Positions 51,375-59,004 of a stretch of 64,000 nucleotides of DNA are shown piece by piece (positions within the stretch are counted from its first letter, which is position 1; each line of letters opens with the position of its first letter). The DNA lies in the NCBI GenBank assembly GCA_030584185.1, contig CP129495.1, positions 1 through 64,000 on the forward strand. Reading direction: 5' to 3'. The stretch is from Acidimicrobiia bacterium (lineage in GTDB: Bacteria > Actinomycetota > Acidimicrobiia > Spongiisociales > UBA11373). The position numbers and the translations under genes are program-made. The notes below the pieces were generated by a model that was not told the DNA's origin, did no database searches, and was given only the letters and a program-made list of their open reading frames with translations.

Positions 51375-51563
51375 CCGGGACCTGGCCGGGATTGCCCGGG
51401 ACCTGGCCGGGATTGCCCGGCACCTGGCGGACCTTGACCGGCACGTGGCGGATCTTCACCGGCACCTGACCGACACTGCCGGGCACCCGGCGGACCTTGA
51501 CCGGGACCTGGCCCACATTGGCCGGCACCTGGCCCACATTGGCCGGCACCTGGCGGCTTTTCT
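51375..51563. repeat. 21-bp tandem repeat array, nine copies
   Basis: Nine consecutive 21-bp units begin at 51375, 51396, 51417, 51438, 51459, 51480, 51501, 51522 and 51543, with consensus CCGGSACCTGGC then a more variable end of nine bases. Two pairs of neighbours are almost identical. The period is a multiple of three. It could encode heptapeptide repeats, but no start, signal or family supports a gene. It lies between the IS and the integrase gene, inside the element, so iteron or recombination-accessory roles are possible. Confidence 0.85.
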
Positions 51564-51640
51564 CCCCTCGCTGCCGCGGATGCGCCGGGACCGTGGCGGG
51601 TCTTGGCCGGAAACGCCGGCACCTGCCGGCTTTTCTCCCC
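51545..51640. repeat. 23-bp direct repeat with one mismatch
   Basis: GGCACCTGGCGGCTTTTCTC plus CCC at 51545-51567 recurs at 51618-51640 with a single G-to-C change. The rest of 51282-51735 holds the 21-bp array and similar CCGG-rich words and no gene I can support. These repeats end near the integrase stop (51736). Confidence 0.7.
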
Positions 51641-51735
51641 GGTCGCCCGGGAGCTTGCCTGATACGCCGTAGCCCTAGGGAGCATCGCCGGGGATACGCC
51701 GGAGCCTGCCGGTGTTTCTGCGCCGCGGATCGGGG

Positions 51736-53151
51736 TCAGGCGGCCCAGGTGATGTCGATGCGGTCGGGGTCGAAGGTGTTGATCGGCCGGGTGACGGGTT
51801 TGACGGTGAGGGTGGCGACGACCGCGGTGATCAGGGCGCGGCGCCACTCGACGCTGCCGGTATCCCAGGCTTGGCGAAGAGCCTTGTGGGATTTGGGAAG
51901 GTTGGCAGTGGGTCCGCGGTGACGGCTTAGTAGCCGGGAGGCGTCGGCGATGCGCTGGTCGGTGACTTCGCGGATCTTGAGCCACTCCCGTCGGGTGATC
52001 TCACCGGCACCGAACATGGCCGCAGCCTCCTCCCGCCGCGCCTCGGCGGCGGTGAGTTCCCGGGCTGCCTGGGTCTCTCCAGCGTCGCCGCGGCGTCGGG
52101 CGGCCAGGGTCTTGGCCAACTCGGGGCCGGAGACAGCGAAGATCACCGCGTCGCGGACCAGCTCGTCGAGGGGAGCCGCGGTGACGGTGAGTTTGCCGCA
52201 ACCCGGCCCCCCGGGACGAGCCACACAGGCGTAACGGGCCACCCTGGTGCCATCGTTGCCAGGACGCCACGAGGTCCACAGCGGCCCGCCACACCGCCCG
52301 CAGCGGGCAATACCGGAGAGCAGATGCGACGAGGGACGCCCCGGCCGGGCCACCCGCCGGATCCGTGCGGCCAGGGTCTCCCACTCGGCACGCTTGAGGA
52401 TCGGCTGCCACTGCCCGTCGGCGACCACCTGACCCTTGTAGGTGCGCAGTCCGGCGATCCGGGGGTTGCGCAGCACCCCCATCAGCGTGGCCGCCGACCA
52501 GCCGTACCGTGCCGCCTGCGGCGACGGGATACCCCGGCGGTTGAAGTCCCGGGCCACCGCCGGCACCGTCTCCCCGGCCAGTACCCGACGCGCCGCTTCC
52601 CGCACCAGCTCCGCCTCAGAAGGTCGGATCGTGGTCTTGTCGTCCTCCCAGCCGAACGGACGGCGCGAACCACGGGGGATGCCCCGCCGGGCCGCCTGCT
52701 CCGCCTCCCGGGCCACCCGCTCCCCCTTACGCTCCGACTCCTGACGGGCCACCGCCCCCATGATCCGAGCCTTCAGGCGCCCGTCAGAGCTCCCCAGGTC
52801 GGTGTCACCCGACACATTCGCCAAAGCGATCCGCAGCCGATCGGCGAGGGCGACGAACTCCTCCAACTCCGCCGGATGCCGGGTCAACCGGTCCAGATCC
52901 ACACAGATCACCGCATCCCGCAGACCCGCTTCGAGATCGGAAAGCATCCGCCGGTAGGCGGGCCGCACCTTGCCGTTGAACGCCGAGGTCGAACCATCCA
53001 CATACACCTCGGCCACCGGCCAACCCTTCGCCGCCGCCAGCCTGCGACCCAACACCTCCTGGCGGGCCACCCCCAACCCTTCGCCGGTCTTGTCCAAGCT
53101 GATCCGGCAATAGATCGCCGCCGCCGTCGGTTTCCTGGCAGCCACCCGCAA
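51736..53151 (-). CDS. Large serine recombinase (integrase)
   Basis: The 471-residue protein has an N-terminal resolvase domain with the catalytic serine S18 in YCRISLDKTGEG, and the conserved DGSTSAFNG, VICVDLDRLTR and MGAVARQESERKGERV elements. The recombinase domain follows (GIPRGSRRPFGW, ILGVLRNPRIAG-like LMGVLRNPRIAGLRTYKG). A zinc ribbon follows with C284, C287, C309 and C318, then a coiled coil near 345-400. The gene begins 45 bp from the right attachment core, the usual place. It integrates and, with a directionality factor, excises the element. Length is close to that of the phiRv1 integrase of mycobacteria. Confidence 0.95.
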   Translation of the reverse strand: MRVAARKPTAAAIYCRISLDKTGEGLGVARQEVLGRRLAAAKGWPVAEVYVDGSTSAFNGKVRPAYRRMLSDLEAGLRDAVICVDLDRLTRHPAELEEFVALADRLRIALANVSGDTDLGSSDGRLKARIMGAVARQESERKGERVAREAEQAARRGIPRGSRRPFGWEDDKTTIRPSEAELVREAARRVLAGETVPAVARDFNRRGIPSPQAARYGWSAATLMGVLRNPRIAGLRTYKGQVVADGQWQPILKRAEWETLAARIRRVARPGRPSSHLLSGIARCGRCGGPLWTSWRPGNDGTRVARYACVARPGGPGCGKLTVTAAPLDELVRDAVIFAVSGPELAKTLAARRRGDAGETQAARELTAAEARREEAAAMFGAGEITRREWLKIREVTDQRIADASRLLSRHRGPTANLPKSHKALRQAWDTGSVEWRRALITAVVATLTVKPVTRPINTFDPDRIDITWAA

Positions 53152-53196
53152 CCTCCTGGGAGTGTCACCGGGGGAGGATACCGGCTAGTAGTGCAA

Positions 53197-54234
53197 CTAT
53201 CCAATGCTTGGGTTGTCGAGGTCGGTGCGGCCGCCGTCGGCCCAATGGATCACGTGATGGGCGTCGCACCATCGGGCCGGCCGTTCGCATCCCGGCCTGC
53301 GGCAGTGGCGGTCGCGGGCGACCAGGGCGGTGCGCGTAGCCGGTGGGATGGTCCGTGTGGCCCGCCCCACGTCGACCACCTGTGATCCCGGCCCCATGAC
53401 CACGCGGGTGACGGTGGCGTCACAGGCGACCCGGCGGGCAGCCCGCGGGGTGATCACGGTGCCGTCGTCGAACTCGCAGGGATCGGCGGAGTGGCCCGCG
53501 AGGGCGTGGGTGGAGACGATCACCGAGACCTGGGGGCGAGTCTGGCCGGTCACCGGGGCGTCGCCGTGGGCCAGGTGGTCGGCACAGAGGTCGACCAGGG
53601 CGTCGGCGCGGCGCTGCGCCTGACAGCGGGTGTCGTTCGGATCGAGCCCGGCCGGATCGGTGAGCGATCGCAATGCGGTGAGGACGACCTGCCCTCCGTC
53701 GGGGTCGAGCTCACCATCGATGCGGACCATTCCTCCGAGGGTGGGCGAGACGTGGAGGTGGCGCCGGTCGTGGAGATGGCGGGCGTCGGCGTCGGCGGCG
53801 TGCCGATCGGCGGCCTGGATCCAATAGGAGACGGCGCGTCGGGCGTGGCCGGTGCCGAGCCCGGCCACCGTGTCGATGAGCAGGGTCCGGTCGCGGGCGA
53901 AGAGCGGGGCGGAGACGGAAGCCGCCTCGAGGAGCATGCGGACGCGGGGGAGGTCGATGCGGGCGGTGGCGAACGCCTCGGCCACCTCGGACTGTGCCCG
54001 GAGGCCACGGGCATCGGCCACCCGTCGCGCCGCCTCGCCGGCCGAGACTCCGACACGATGGCGGAGCAGGGCGGTGGTCGAGGTGAGGCCTTCATCCAGG
54101 AAGGCCTCCGCGGCGTCGATCTCGCCGAGGAGCTCGGCCTGGCGGGCCTCGAGCATCACCCGTTCTCGTTCCAGGCGCAGGTACTCGTCGGTCGGCGACT
54201 CGATCCAGGTGGGCGCCGGTCGAAGCGTCGTCAT
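53197..54234 (-). pseudogene. DUF222 / 13E12-family HNH endonuclease, truncated by the element
   Basis: The 345-residue frame starts at ATG 54234 and has the DUF222 (13E12 repeat) domain (AELLGEIDAAEAFLDE, GEAARRVADARGL, QAQRRADALVDLCADHL) and the first half of an HNH motif, CRRPGCERPARWCDAHHVIHW and GGRTDLDN. After N the frame enters element DNA and stops after four foreign residues (PSIG). The true C-terminus is at 38905-38977. Such genes are multicopy in many actinobacteria. Their role is unclear, probably DNA cleavage or mobility. As it stands the HNH metal site is incomplete. Confidence 0.9.
53211..53215. other. Right attachment-site core (GGTTG)
   Basis: To the right the sequence is the DUF222/HNH gene (minus-strand codons for T-D-L-D-N). 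To the left is element DNA with the arm GTGCAACTATCC at 53191-53202. With the left arm at 38987-38998 it forms an imperfect inverted repeat around the TT of the core in the reconstructed attP. Confidence 0.82.
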
Positions 54235-54368
54235 TCCTCGAAAGTACGACCCCGGTGTGACAGGAATGCGACCCCACGCCCCCTTGGTGACGCCGGTCTC
54301 CGGCCCCGTCGGGTCGACCCGTCCAGACACCCGACCGCCAACCGGACCCATCTCGTGGCGCTTCCCGC

Positions 54369-55130
54369 CTAGGTCCCGACCATCTCCAACACCACCTCGT
54401 GGAGCGGACCGTTGGTCGCCACGGCGTTCCCGCCGCGCACGGTCCTCGCCCCGGAGCGGTCGGTGAACCGTCCCCCCGCCTCCTCGACGATCACGATCAG
54501 CGGGGCCAGGTCCCACTCCGCCGCCACCGGCTCGGTGACGACGTCGACGGCGCCGTCGGCGAGGAACATGAAGGAGAGGAAGTCGCCGAAGCCGCGGGTC
54601 CTGCCGCAACGCCGGCTCAGGTCGATCGCACCGGTCCATCCGCGGCGTTCGTGGTCGACGAGCGAGTTCATCGAGTACGTCGCCTCCTCCAGGGTGTCCA
54701 CCGAGGAGGCACGCATCGCGGTGGCGTTGCGCCAGGCGCCGCCGCCGCGTGACGCCCACCAGCGATGTCCCAAGGCCGGCGCCGAGACCACCCCCACTGC
54801 GATCTCCCCGTCGATCTCCAGGGCGATGAGGGTTCCCCACACCGGCACCCCCCTCATGTAGTTGAGCGTGGCGTCGATGGGGTCGACGATCCATCGTCTT
54901 TGGCCGGAACCCTCGGTGCCGTACTCCTCGCCGGCCACGGCGTCGGCGGGGCGGGCTGTGGCGAGAACACCCCGGATCGCCATCTCGGCGGCGCGATCCG
55001 CCTCGGTCACGGGAGTGGAGTCGGCCTTGGTGTCGATGCGGAGGTCGACCGCCCGGAAGCGGGCCAGCGTGACCGCGTCGGCGGCGTCGGCGGCTTCGAT
55101 CGCCACCAGCAGGTCGGAGCGGAGTTCCAT
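54369..55130 (-). CDS. Inositol-monophosphatase family phosphatase (HisN-like)
   Basis: The 253-residue enzyme has the Mg-binding motifs of the IMPase family: GEEYG near 67-71, DPIDATLNY at 83-91 and the late EWDLAPLIVIVEEAGG. The second motif is normally DP-x-DGT; here Gly is Ala. Members act on inositol phosphate, histidinol phosphate, fructose bisphosphate or PAP. The sequence resembles the HisN group (histidinol-phosphatase), but the substrate is not proved. The ATG at 55130 matches the family start, the upstream open frame does not. Confidence 0.85.
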   Translation of the reverse strand: MELRSDLLVAIEAADAADAVTLARFRAVDLRIDTKADSTPVTEADRAAEMAIRGVLATARPADAVAGEEYGTEGSGQRRWIVDPIDATLNYMRGVPVWGTLIALEIDGEIAVGVVSAPALGHRWWASRGGGAWRNATAMRASSVDTLEEATYSMNSLVDHERRGWTGAIDLSRRCGRTRGFGDFLSFMFLADGAVDVVTEPVAAEWDLAPLIVIVEEAGGRFTDRSGARTVRGGNAVATNGPLHEVVLEMVGT

Positions 55131-55227
55131 GCGGGCGATGTTGGCAGAATCTCGAGTGGTCGCGACCGACCCTCCGGAGCAGCAACTCGGAGGGGTTGGG
55201 GCTCGCCGCTGGGCTACATTCGGCATC

Positions 55228-55746
55228 GTGATCCACGATTCGCATCCCTTCGCCACCCCGGACGAGGAGCGTGATCCGGTGCGGAGGTTTCGGGGCCGGC
55301 TGTCCGCCCCGGTTACGGTGGTGACCGCCGGGAACGGAGAACGGCGGACCGGGCTCACCGTCTCCTCCCTGATGGTGGCCGACGGCGAGCCGGGTCGGGT
55401 GTTCTTCCTCTGCGGCCACAACACCGACCTCTCGGATCGTGTGGTCGAGGCCGGCGGGTTCGTGGTCCACGTCCTGGGGTGGGTCGATCGGCACCTGGCC
55501 GATCGGTTCTCGGGACGGGTTCCAAGTCCCGGGGGCCTGTTCCTGGGGATCGAGGCGAGCGACGGACCCCGCGGCCCGCTGATCGCCGCCCTGCCCACCA
55601 GGGCCGAGTGCCGCTTGATTTCGACCACGGATGTCGGCTGGTACCTGTTGATCGAGGGGGAGGTGGAATCGGTGGCGCTCGGCGAGCCGGTGGCCCCGCT
55701 GCAGTACCACAGGGGCCGTTTCCCGCCGCCACCGGGCCACTCCTAG
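55228..55746 (+). CDS. Flavin reductase-like protein
   Basis: The 172-residue product starts at a GTG (55228) and has the split-barrel flavin-binding layout: FRGRLSAPVTVVTAG, RTGLTVSSLMVADGEPGRVFFL near residues 40-60 (T-V-S-S-L and a following G-P/E element), FVVHVLGWVDRHLADRF and a C-terminal PLQYHRGRF strand. The last fits the conserved late strand in which flavin-reductase domains often have P-L-x-Y-x-x-G-x-F/Y. It probably binds FMN or F420. The partner is unknown. It is divergent from the phosphatase gene and ends 20 bp before rimO. Confidence 0.8.
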   Translation: MIHDSHPFATPDEERDPVRRFRGRLSAPVTVVTAGNGERRTGLTVSSLMVADGEPGRVFFLCGHNTDLSDRVVEAGGFVVHVLGWVDRHLADRFSGRVPSPGGLFLGIEASDGPRGPLIAALPTRAECRLISTTDVGWYLLIEGEVESVALGEPVAPLQYHRGRFPPPPGHS

Positions 55747-55766
55747 GCGCTCCCTACACTCGCAGG

Positions 55767-57077
55767 ATGCCCACCGACGCCCCCCGGGTATGGCTCGCCA
55801 CGCTCGGCTGTGCCAAGAACCAGGTCGACTCCGAGAAGCTCCGGGGAAGGCTGGCGACCGCCGGTTACGCCGAGGCATCGGCACCGGAGTCGGCCGACGT
55901 GGTCATGGTCAACACCTGCGCCTTCATCGAGGAGGCGCGTCGGGAGTCGGTCGCCACCGTCCTCGAGGCCGCCGATCGCCGGTCGCAGGGTGCTCCCCTC
56001 CTCGTCCTGGGGTGCATGGCGCAGCGATACGGTGCCGAGTTGGCGGCGGCGCTCCCCGAGGCGACGGCCGTGATCGGAATGGACGGGTACGGCGATCTGG
56101 TGGGGGACCTCGACGCCCTCACCGGGCACCAATCGGCGCCCACCCCGGTGGGCGACATCCTCTACGACGCCCTCCGGCCCACCCCGGACGTGCCATACGC
56201 CTTCGTCAAGGCGGCCGAGGGCTGCGACAAGCGGTGCACGTTCTGTGCCATTCCGGGGTTCCGCGGGCGCCAGCGGTCACGGCCCGTCACCGACGTGGTG
56301 TCCGAGGTGACCGCGCTCTGCGCCGACGGGGTGCGCGAGGTGGTCCTGGTGGCACAGGATCTCGCCGCCTACGGACGCGATCTCGACGACGCCTCCGATC
56401 TTCCCCGGCTGATCAGGGAGGCGACTCGGGCACCCGGCCTGGAGCGGCTGCGACTGCTCTATCTCTACCCGCGTGAGGTCACCGACGCCCTGATCGCAGC
56501 GGTCGCCGGCAACCCGCTGGTCGCTGCGTACTTCGATCTCAGCCTCCAGCACGCTTCGGGCCGGCTGCTGCGAGCCATGAGCCGTCCCGGCGACGGCGGC
56601 TCGCATCTCGAGCTGATCGACCGCATCCGCGCGGCGGCGCCCGACGCCGCCCTGAGGTCTTCGTTCATCACCGGGTTCCCCGGTGAGACCGAAGCCGACT
56701 TCGAGGAGCTCATGGGGTTCCTCGAAGCGGCCGACCTGGACTGGGCGGGGTTCTTCCCCTTCTCGGCGGAGGAGGGCACCCCGGCGGCGACCCTCCCCGG
56801 GCAGGTCCCCTCGGTGGAGGCGGCGGAGCGGGCGCGGCTGCTGGCGTCACGCCAGGAGGAGATCACGGGGCGACACGGTGCCGAGCAGATGGGGAGAACG
56901 CTGGTGGTGCTCGTCGACGGGGTCGAGGACGGGGTACCCGTGGGACGGTCTCATCGCGAGGCGCCCGAGATCGACGGCGTGGTCCGCCTCGACGCGGGGA
57001 GCCGGGGGCAGATGGTCACCGCCCGGGTCACGGCGTCGTACGGCGACGAGCTGCTCGCAGAGGTGCTCTCACGATGA
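55767..57077 (+). CDS. rimO: Ribosomal protein S12 methylthiotransferase
   Basis: The 436-residue protein has the MTTase architecture: N-terminal Fe-S cysteines C15, C51 and C83 (LGCAKNQVDSE, VNTCAFIEEAR, LGCMAQRYG), the radical SAM triad C152-x3-C156-x2-C159 (GCDKRCTFC) and a C-terminal TRAM-like domain. The LGCAKNQVDSE form and TFCAIPGFRGRQRSR distinguish RimO from MiaB. It adds a methylthio group to an aspartate of S12. The ATG at 55767 is used. It overlaps cinA by 4 bp. Confidence 0.94.
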   Translation: MPTDAPRVWLATLGCAKNQVDSEKLRGRLATAGYAEASAPESADVVMVNTCAFIEEARRESVATVLEAADRRSQGAPLLVLGCMAQRYGAELAAALPEATAVIGMDGYGDLVGDLDALTGHQSAPTPVGDILYDALRPTPDVPYAFVKAAEGCDKRCTFCAIPGFRGRQRSRPVTDVVSEVTALCADGVREVVLVAQDLAAYGRDLDDASDLPRLIREATRAPGLERLRLLYLYPREVTDALIAAVAGNPLVAAYFDLSLQHASGRLLRAMSRPGDGGSHLELIDRIRAAAPDAALRSSFITGFPGETEADFEELMGFLEAADLDWAGFFPFSAEEGTPAATLPGQVPSVEAAERARLLASRQEEITGRHGAEQMGRTLVVLVDGVEDGVPVGRSHREAPEIDGVVRLDAGSRGQMVTARVTASYGDELLAEVLSR

Positions 57078-58318
57078 TCGTCGAGGTGCTGGCGGTGGGA
57101 ACCGAGCTGCTGCTCGGTCAGATCGTCAACGGGAACGCGGCGACGATCGGGAGCAGGCTGGCGGCCGCCGGCCTGGATCACTACCGCCAGGTCGTGGTCG
57201 GCGACAACCGGGAGCGGCTCACCAAGGCGATCGGCGAGGCGGCAGGGCGGTGCGACGTCCTGATCGTCACCGGCGGCATCGGGCCCACGCAGGACGACCT
57301 CACCCGGGAGGCGCTGGCCGCCGCCGCAGGAGTGCCCTTGGAGCGGTCTCCCGCCGAGGAGGATCGGCTGCGGTCCTGGTGGGAGTCGCGTGGTCGGGAG
57401 ATGCCGTCGAGCAACCTTCGCCAGGCGGAGCGCCCCGTGGGGGCCGAGTTCGTCCCCAACCCCAAGGGCACGGCGCCCGGGCTGAGGATGCAGGTGGGCG
57501 ACTGCCTGGTGTTCGCCCTTCCCGGGGTGCCCGAGGAGATGGTGGCCATGCTCGACGCAGAGGTCATGTCGCACCTGGCCGGCCTGCGCGGCGGGCAGGG
57601 CGGCGCCATCGTGAGTCGGCTGCTGCGCACCTGGGGCGAATCGGAGTCGCGGCTCGCCGAGATCCTCGGCGACCTCTACGAATCCGGTCGGAACCCGACG
57701 CTGGCGTTCCTGGCCTCGGGTGGCGAGATCAAGCTGAGGCTCACCGCCCGTGCCGCCGGCGAAGACGATGCCCGCCGCCTCATCGACCCGGTGGAGGCGG
57801 AGATCCGTTCCCGGCTGGGGTCGCTGGTGTTCGGCGCCGACGCCGAGACCGTGGAGGCGGTGCTGCTCGGGGCATGCCGCCATCGTCACTGGACGCTGGG
57901 CACCGCCGAGTCGGCGACCGCCGGGATGGTGGCGGCGGCCATCACCTCGGTGCCCGGGTCGTCGGAGGTGTTTCGTGGCGGCATCGTCGCCTACTCGGCG
58001 GAGGTCAAGGAGGCGCTGCTGGGGATCCCCTCTCGAACGCTCCACCAGTTCGGGCTGGTCAGCTCCGAGACGGCCGAGGCAATGGCCCAGGGGGGACGCC
58101 GGGCACTCGGGGCCGATGTGGTGGCGGCGATCACCGGCTCGGCCGGCCCCGATCGGCTGGAGGCTCCTGCAGGGACCATGGTGATCGCAGTCGCCACCCC
58201 GGATCGCTGCGCGGCGCGCACCCTGCGTCTCCCGGGAGACCGGGAACGGGTGCGAACCTACGCCACCACTTCGGCCCTTCACCTGGCTCGCCTCGCCGTC
58301 ACAGGGGACTGGTGGTGA
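57074..58318 (+). CDS. cinA: CinA-family competence/damage protein
   Basis: The 414-residue protein has an N-terminal molybdopterin-binding-like domain (VLAVGTELLLGQIVN, VTGGIGPTQDDLTREALA) and a C-terminal nicotinamide-nucleotide amidase domain with GTAESATAGMVAAAITSVPG and ITGSAGPDRLEAPAGTM. It degrades or deamidates damaged pyridine nucleotides in known members. The order cinA-thpR-recA is common in actinobacteria and deinococci. The start overlaps rimO and the stop shares a base with thpR. Confidence 0.94.
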   Translation: MIVEVLAVGTELLLGQIVNGNAATIGSRLAAAGLDHYRQVVVGDNRERLTKAIGEAAGRCDVLIVTGGIGPTQDDLTREALAAAAGVPLERSPAEEDRLRSWWESRGREMPSSNLRQAERPVGAEFVPNPKGTAPGLRMQVGDCLVFALPGVPEEMVAMLDAEVMSHLAGLRGGQGGAIVSRLLRTWGESESRLAEILGDLYESGRNPTLAFLASGGEIKLRLTARAAGEDDARRLIDPVEAEIRSRLGSLVFGADAETVEAVLLGACRHRHWTLGTAESATAGMVAAAITSVPGSSEVFRGGIVAYSAEVKEALLGIPSRTLHQFGLVSSETAEAMAQGGRRALGADVVAAITGSAGPDRLEAPAGTMVIAVATPDRCAARTLRLPGDRERVRTYATTSALHLARLAVTGDWW

Positions 58319-58869
58319 TGAGGATCTTCGTGGCCGTGTCACTGGACGGAGAGACGCGCCACGCTCTCGCCCACGCCCTGTCCGCAGGGGTGGCATCGAT
58401 TCCCGGCAAGATCGTTCCCCCCGAGAACTGGCACCTCACGCTGCGCTTCCTGGGCGATGTCGAAGAGGTCGCATGCGACCGGCTGCTCGGCTGTCTCTCC
58501 GAATCCGATCTCGGGGGTGCCTTCACGCTTCGTTGGGAGGGGCTGGGAGCGTTCCCTCGACCCGATCGGGCGACGGTGCTCTGGGTGGGGGTCGGCGCCG
58601 GGCTCGATCGGCTGGAGGCGCTCGAGGATGCCACCGACGCCGCCATCGACCGCGCCGGGTTCCCGGCCGAGGAGCGTCCTTTCAACCCGCACCTCACCTT
58701 GAGCCGGATCCGACCCCCGCAGGATCTGACTGCGATCCTGGCCTCGGCTCCCGGCGTCTCCATCCCGATGGCCGTCGACCGCATCGGCGTCTTTCGGAGT
58801 CGCCTGGGCGAGGGCGCCCCGCGGTACCGGCTGCTCGAGGAGTTCCTCCTGCCCTCTTCGGCGGGGTGA
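58318..58869 (+). CDS. thpR: RNA 2',3'-cyclic phosphodiesterase (2H family)
   Basis: The 183-residue protein shows the two catalytic HxTx motifs: HLTLRF at residues 39-44 and HLTLSR at 125-130, with the usual spacing and MRIFVAVSLD start. It belongs to the ThpR/LigT group, which opens 2',3'-cyclic phosphates on RNA ends. It lies between cinA (one-base overlap) and recA, which has its own SOS box. Confidence 0.9.
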   Translation: MRIFVAVSLDGETRHALAHALSAGVASIPGKIVPPENWHLTLRFLGDVEEVACDRLLGCLSESDLGGAFTLRWEGLGAFPRPDRATVLWVGVGAGLDRLEALEDATDAAIDRAGFPAEERPFNPHLTLSRIRPPQDLTAILASAPGVSIPMAVDRIGVFRSRLGEGAPRYRLLEEFLLPSSAG

Positions 58870-58877
58870 TTGCCACC

Positions 58878-58889
58878 GAACAGATGTTC
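58878..58889. promoter_or_regulatory. SOS (LexA) box upstream of recA
   Basis: GAACAGATGTTC fits the Gram-positive/actinobacterial LexA consensus GAAC-N4-GTTC exactly, and flanking C and G extend the match to CGAACAGATGTTCG. It lies 115 bp upstream of the recA start. LexA binding here would repress recA until DNA damage. lexA is not in the window. Confidence 0.88.
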
Positions 58890-59004
58890 GGCTACCTTTG
58901 CGGGGTACGTTCGAATATCATCACTGTGATTCACCGTGTCGTGTCATACCGGCGTCGTATCTTCGGCGATGGTGACTCGGATCGAATCCGGAAGGAGCAA
59001 CACC

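Larger units (their letters stand above)
38973..53215. mobile_element. 14.2-kb integrative element with large serine recombinase, inserted in a 13E12/HNH gene
   Basis: The limits are the two GGTTG copies at 38973-38977 and 53211-53215. Outside them are the two halves of one DUF222/HNH gene. Inside are a large serine recombinase next to the right end, an HUH replication initiator, a DUF6119 protein, an export cassette, unknown genes, a 21-bp repeat array and an IS3-family insertion. Coding from 39 to 48 kb is visibly less GC-biased than the flanks, which indicates transfer. No relaxase, TraB/FtsK, capsid or terminase gene is seen. It is best called an integrative, possibly plasmid-like or mobilizable, element. 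Confidence 0.9.

Noticed and set aside
51331-51549. Minus-strand frame giving a heptapeptide repeat protein (QVPGNPG-like units) across the 21-bp array
   Set aside because: No ribosome site, signal or domain, and other frames through the array are equally open. The open frame follows from the 21-bp period.
53197-55884. One very long minus-strand ORF covering the HNH gene and the phosphatase region
   Set aside because: The upstream part is low-complexity read-through in the wrong frame across the phosphatase gene. The DUF222 protein starts at 54234.
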